Below, piece by piece: positions 60,365 to 64,000 of a DNA stretch of 64,000 nt (positions within the stretch are counted from its first letter, which is position 1; each line of letters starts with the position of its first letter). The stretch lies in NCBI RefSeq assembly GCF_900102545.1, contig NZ_FNBN01000009.1:248001-312000 (forward strand), given 5' to 3'. Origin of the DNA: Chitinophaga filiformis (GTDB taxonomy: Bacteria > Bacteroidota > Bacteroidia > Chitinophagales > Chitinophagaceae). The notes below the pieces were generated by a model that saw only the letters and a list, made by a program, of their open reading frames with translations, searched no databases and was not told the origin of the DNA. The translations under genes were made by a program, and so were the position numbers.

Positions 60365-62713
60365 CTATTCCGCCCGCAAACTGTCTACGGGATTGGTCAG
60401 GGCCGCTTTTATACCCTGGTAGCTGATAGTGAACAGCGCCACCAGCAATACCAGTACTCCTGCCAGTGCAAACATCCACCAGGACAGGTTGATGTGATAG
60501 TCAAACGAAAAAAGCAGCAGATGCATCGCCCAGCCGGCCAGGGGAGCGGCTATCAGGAAGGCAATGAGTACAGGTTTCAGAAAATCCTGCGATAACATCA
60601 GCCAGATCTTTGTAACATTAGCCCCGAATACCTTGCGGATACCGATCTCTTTGTTCCGCCGTTCTGCGAGGAACGCAGAGAGCCCGAACAGCCCCATACA
60701 CGATATGAAGATGGCTAGTATACCAGTGAGACTTACCATCTGGCCGGTGGAGCGGATGCCTTTGAATTGCCGCTGGTAATTATCTTTCGTAAAGTGGAAC
60801 TCGAAGGGATAATCCGGGTTATGCTTTTTAACGATCTGCTCTATCTGTGCCAGCCTTTTCTGCCAGTTGGCATCATTCCGGAGGCGGACAAACAAATGGC
60901 TCAAAGGTCCGTGATTCAAATACACGATCAAAGGTCCTGGTGCGTTGAAGGCGTCATTGAAGGAAAAATCTGCCACCACACCCACGATGGTGTTCTTACC
61001 CAGTTTAGTGCCCACTACGGGCTCTTTAAGGCCCATTTTCCGTACGGCAGCTGCATTGAGTATACAGCCAGTGGAATCAACGCCAAAAGCCGGGTTAAAA
61101 TCCCTTCCTTCAAGGATCTGTAATCCTGCGGTTTTCACCCAGTCATATGCCACATCGGAAACATTGATATAGAAATTCTGATCGGCTGTTTTTCCCGGCC
61201 AGTCAATGCCGTCCGTAGCGCCGCCAAACCTTACCAGGTCATCAGCGCCGGCAGATACCGCCATGACGCCCGGCAATTGCAGCAGGTCATTTTTCATGAC
61301 CCCGAGCTTTGTGCTCATCTCACCCCTGGCAGGAATATCTATAAGATTGCTTTGTTCATAGCCGATAGGACGCTGCTGTATATATGATTGTTGCCTGTAT
61401 ATAACGATGGTCGTGATTATCAGGAAAATGGAAATAATGAACTGAAAAGTAACAAGCCCCTTACGTAACAAGCCGCTACTTTTTTTGTTAGTGATCACGC
61501 CTTTCAATACGCGTACCGGTTGAAAAGCACTCATGACGAAGGCAGGATAACTACCGGCGATCAGACCGGTGAGCAAGGTCATGCCTGTTACCAACAGCCA
61601 GAGTTGCCAGTCAGATAAACTGATCGTGATATTCTTTCCCGTAAAATAATTGACGCTCGGCAAAAACAATACGGCCAGTATAACGGCGATGAGCAGTGCA
61701 AGGGTGGTCATCATCAAAGCCTCGCCGAGGAACTGGACAATCACCTGTTTTTTCGTGGCCCCCAGCGTTTTCCTGACGCCTACTTCGCGTGATCGCATAG
61801 CAGAACGGGCGGTAGACAGGTTCATAAAATTGATACAGGCAACCAGTATTATGCATACGCCGATGACTGCAAACAGCAATACGATCTCTATCCTTCCGCC
61901 GTTTGGCTTGCCGTTTTTGAAGCTGCTATAGAGGTATCTGTCTTTAAAAGGATAGACAAATACCCCGGTATTGATATCAGTTGGGGGAGTAGGGAATAAT
62001 GCATTTATCTTCTTATTGACGGCAGTGAGATTTGCGCCCGGTTTCAGTTCTACATAGGAGGCCAGCACATAGGCATCCCAGTTCCTGAACGTTCCTGCAT
62101 TCTCCCGTTCCCAGATCCGGAAAGGCAGTGCCACGTGGAAGTTTACAGAGCTGTTTGCCGGCAGATCCTGCATAATAGCGCCGACTTTCAGGTCGTGTTG
62201 GTTGTTGTGCCGGATGATCTTGCCCATCGGATCTTCGTTGCCAAAGAGCTTTTTTGCAGTCGAAACACTTAGCACAATAGAGCTGGCATCCCCCAAAGCG
62301 GTAATGGGATTACCTTGCAGTGCAGGGAAGTGCATGATGTTCAGCAGATCAGGTTCCGCATATATGCCATCCTCGTAAATACTCTTTCCACCATAGGTCA
62401 GCAATTGTTGAGAGTTGGAGCTGCAGTGAGCCGCGTAATTTACTTCCGGTATGCTGTTGCGTATAGCTCCTGTCAATAGCGCGGGCATTGAGCTGCCTGT
62501 TTTAATAGTGCCTTCCTGCCGGGAGTTTGACAGCAACATATAAATATGATCAATGTTCTTATGGAACCGGTCCTGTTCAAATTCACTTTTGATGATGAGT
62601 ATGATCAGCATCCCTGCAGTCAAGCCTATTGCCAGCCCACAAATGTTGATCAACGCGGCAAGCCTGTTCTTTACAAAACTTCTGGAAGTGATCTTTAAGT
62701 AATGCTGAAGCAT
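60365..62713 (-). CDS. FtsX/MacB-type ABC transporter permease (second)
   Basis: 782 aa with the same architecture as the 53770 gene: TM1 (about 18-40, ALINICGLAIGLTAGMLIIL), MacB-PCD, FtsX domain 1 (CINFMNLSTARSAMRSREVG, VRKTLGATKKQVIVQFLGE), periplasmic block 2, FtsX domain 2 (GLFGLSAFLAERRNKEIGIR). No ATPase partner is nearby. It heads a minus-strand run with the membrane protein, HxlR, AraC and TPR-protease genes. The two permeases are paralogues on opposite strands, about 4 kb apart. Confidence 0.93.
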   Translation of the reverse strand: MLQHYLKITSRSFVKNRLAALINICGLAIGLTAGMLIILIIKSEFEQDRFHKNIDHIYMLLSNSRQEGTIKTGSSMPALLTGAIRNSIPEVNYAAHCSSNSQQLLTYGGKSIYEDGIYAEPDLLNIMHFPALQGNPITALGDASSIVLSVSTAKKLFGNEDPMGKIIRHNNQHDLKVGAIMQDLPANSSVNFHVALPFRIWERENAGTFRNWDAYVLASYVELKPGANLTAVNKKINALFPTPPTDINTGVFVYPFKDRYLYSSFKNGKPNGGRIEIVLLFAVIGVCIILVACINFMNLSTARSAMRSREVGVRKTLGATKKQVIVQFLGEALMMTTLALLIAVILAVLFLPSVNYFTGKNITISLSDWQLWLLVTGMTLLTGLIAGSYPAFVMSAFQPVRVLKGVITNKKSSGLLRKGLVTFQFIISIFLIITTIVIYRQQSYIQQRPIGYEQSNLIDIPARGEMSTKLGVMKNDLLQLPGVMAVSAGADDLVRFGGATDGIDWPGKTADQNFYINVSDVAYDWVKTAGLQILEGRDFNPAFGVDSTGCILNAAAVRKMGLKEPVVGTKLGKNTIVGVVADFSFNDAFNAPGPLIVYLNHGPLSHLFVRLRNDANWQKRLAQIEQIVKKHNPDYPFEFHFTKDNYQRQFKGIRSTGQMVSLTGILAIFISCMGLFGLSAFLAERRNKEIGIRKVFGANVTKIWLMLSQDFLKPVLIAFLIAAPLAGWAMHLLLFSFDYHINLSWWMFALAGVLVLLVALFTISYQGIKAALTNPVDSLRAE

Positions 62714-62928
62714 GAACGCAATTTTTCAAAACAAGATACTAAGGTAGTGCCAGTATTGTATCGCATTAATGAGTTGTGACTTACGATTGATAATAATTAG
62801 TAAAGTGTTCGTTTTTGGAACAGGGGGTGTTCATATGTGGGCGGGAGAGAAAACTCCCGTTATAAGCCCATGTACTTCTCCGCATATTACGCAATACAAA
62901 ATTGCACCTTTAACGGATACAGCTCCCT

Positions 62929-63126
62929 TCACATCATTACACACCATTTTCCCGTTTCCCGGAAAATGAAAATGTGTTGACCATTTCCACCTGCGCCCCG
63001 TAAAGGCACATTCATTTCATCATTGTTACTGGTAATTTTGCTGATCTCAAGCCCCGCGGGTATTCTGGCCTTATTTCCTAAGCTGGCGTAGTCGTTTTCT
63101 AACCATAAATACGTGATAAATCCACG
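62929..63126 (-). pseudogene. 3' gene remnant, start missing
   Basis: Reading leftwards, the frame runs from a stop at 63129-63127 to TGA at 62931-62929. It encodes FITYLWLENDYASLGNKARI, PAGLEISKITSNNDEMNVPL and GNGQHIFIFRETGKWCVMM, with no start codon at its head. The composition is protein-like rather than random. It may be the end of a lost gene. Family not recognised. Confidence 0.4.
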
Positions 63127-63299
63127 CTAAAAGTATATCTAAAAAATAAGCCGCCCTATAAAGAGCAGCTGTCTGATATCCCTATACCTATGAAATATAT
63201 CGTCTAAGTTATAAAAGAGGATGAATGTTCTCGTTAATGAGATGTTAACAGAACCAAAATAGTTGAGGGTGCCCCTGGGAAAATAGAAATCTATAAATT

Positions 63300-63330
63300 T
63301 TGTAGGGTAATAGGAAGAGACGTACATTTG
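63300..63330 (+). promoter_or_regulatory. Promoter of the amino-acid permease gene
   Basis: TTG at 63300-63302, a 20-nt spacer, TACATTTG at 63323-63330. Transcription would start near 63337, about 14 nt before the GTG start at 63351. Confidence 0.75.
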
Positions 63331-63350
63331 CAGCCAAACCAACTTTACCT

Positions 63351-64000
63351 GTGATAAAAAAATCAATTGAAAGTCTCCAGCTGGAGGCTGCTCAGAGTGG
63401 GGCCAACACATTAAGACGTAATCTCGGGGGTATCAATCTCATTGCTATAGGCATCGGCGTGATCATAGGCGCTGGTCTTTTCTCCCTGACAGGCATCGCC
63501 GCTGCCAATAATACCGGCCCTGCCGTTATATTATCCTTCATTCTTGCAGCTGTTGGTTGCGCCTTTAGTGCGCTGTGTTATGCAGAAATGGCTTCTATGG
63601 TGCCCGTAGCCGGGAGTGCCTATACCTACGCCTATGCCACACTGGGAGAACTGTTTGCCTGGATTATCGGCTGGGACCTGGTGCTGGAATACTCTGTAGG
63701 CGCCGCCACCGTGGGTATCAGCTGGTCTAAATATCTTATTACCTTCCTCGATAAGTTCAATATTCACCTGCCGGCACAACTGGTTACCTCTCCGTTTGAG
63801 CTGGTCAAACTGGCAGATGGTACACAGATACACGGTTATATTAACCTGCCTGCAGTATTGATCATCGTCTTTATCACTTCCATTATCATCTTCGGTACCA
63901 AAGGCTCCGCATTGTTCAACGCCATCGTGGTAGCGCTGAAAATTGGGGTCGTATTGGTCTTTATAGCGCTTGGCTGGCACTATATCAACCCGGAGAACTA
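63351..64000 (+). CDS. APC-family amino-acid permease, N-terminal part
   Basis: Open from GTG 63351 to the window end (216 codons, incomplete). GTG is chosen because the promoter start lies 14 nt upstream and residues 1-25 give the usual cytoplasmic lead (SIESLQLEAAQSGANTLRRN). TM1 has the APC signature GIGVIIGAGLFSLTGIAA. TM2 and TM3 follow (AVILSFILAAVGCAFSALCY, AEMASMVPVAGSAYTYAYAT), then WIIGWDLVLEYSVGAATVGI. This is the cationic-amino-acid-type APC branch. Substrate not determinable from this part. Confidence 0.9.
   Translation, partial: MIKKSIESLQLEAAQSGANTLRRNLGGINLIAIGIGVIIGAGLFSLTGIAAANNTGPAVILSFILAAVGCAFSALCYAEMASMVPVAGSAYTYAYATLGELFAWIIGWDLVLEYSVGAATVGISWSKYLITFLDKFNIHLPAQLVTSPFELVKLADGTQIHGYINLPAVLIIVFITSIIIFGTKGSALFNAIVVALKIGVVLVFIALGWHYINPEN

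Larger units (their letters stand above)
62714..63350. other. 637-bp intergenic region with a minus-strand coding remnant
   Basis: No complete gene. A 65-codon minus-strand frame (62929-63126) has gene-like composition, listed separately. The amino-acid permease promoter lies at 63300-63330. The rest is AT-rich with nothing assigned. Confidence 0.45.

Noticed and set aside
1..64000. CRISPR arrays, rRNA genes, complete IS elements
   Set aside because: No regularly spaced direct repeats, rRNA signatures or full transposase genes were seen on either strand.

Overview
The window comes from a Bacteroidota chromosome, most likely a Chitinophaga-like member of the Chitinophagaceae. Evidence for this is an Oar-type TonB receptor, a type IX secretion C-terminal domain, CzcA-TolC fused metal pumps, FtsX/MacB-type 780-800 aa permeases, GH127/GH78/GH2 enzymes, rare Shine-Dalgarno sites, and promoters of the TTG-N19/20-TAnnTTTG type. 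Assignments are by reading only; no database search was run.

Left part (1-17.5 kb). A DUF3347 tail and a haem-binding domain protein are followed by a secreted S9B dipeptidyl peptidase, then a minus-strand Crp/Fnr regulator, CMD and HD-domain set. Next come a MACPF lipoprotein and an amidohydrolase lipoprotein. An HxlR regulator is divergent from an operon of three secreted enzymes (MBL hydrolase, M28 peptidase, RidA-like protein). After these lie a DUF2975/XRE pair, a beta-solenoid-like protein, MaoC, TfoX-N and ankyrin proteins.

Accessory region (about 17.7-29.3 kb). This is a graveyard and reservoir of polymorphic-toxin material ending at a tRNA-Arg(UCU) gene. It holds an RHS core with a C-terminal JAB-like toxin domain and a putative lipoprotein immunity partner. 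Joined head to head with it is an orphan metallopeptidase-like toxin tip with its own putative secreted immunity protein. Further orphan tips, broken immunity genes, a 271-bp inverted-repeat element and a tyrosine recombinase lacking its catalytic end are also present. The 3' end of the tRNA-Arg gene plus its terminator recurs at about 21.33 kb and 23.24 kb, which suggests two tandem attachment-site scars. A toxin/immunity boundary segment is duplicated at 18.9 kb and 22.9 kb.

Middle part (29.4-37.2 kb). It carries ung, a frameshifted delta-60 repeat/T9SS protein, and a three-gene minus-strand metal-efflux operon: a small leader protein, CzcA fused to a TolC-like channel, and a CzcB-type adaptor. 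A textbook promoter sits directly at the first start codon.

Polysaccharide cluster (37.4-51.6 kb). Five co-directional genes encode GH2, an STN-esterase fusion, a GH141-like beta-helix protein, GH78 and GH127. A TonB/Oar receptor follows, separated by a perfect 43-bp palindrome. The enzyme set resembles the part of Bacteroides loci that attacks rhamnogalacturonan-II side chains, but no SusC/SusD pair is seen in this window.

Right part (52-64 kb). A lipoprotein sugar/sorbosone dehydrogenase is followed by two large FtsX-type permeases. A minus-strand run then gives a permease, a membrane protein, an HxlR regulator, an AraC regulator and a TPR protein with an HEGRH zinc-protease motif. The window ends inside an APC-family amino-acid permease with a clear promoter.
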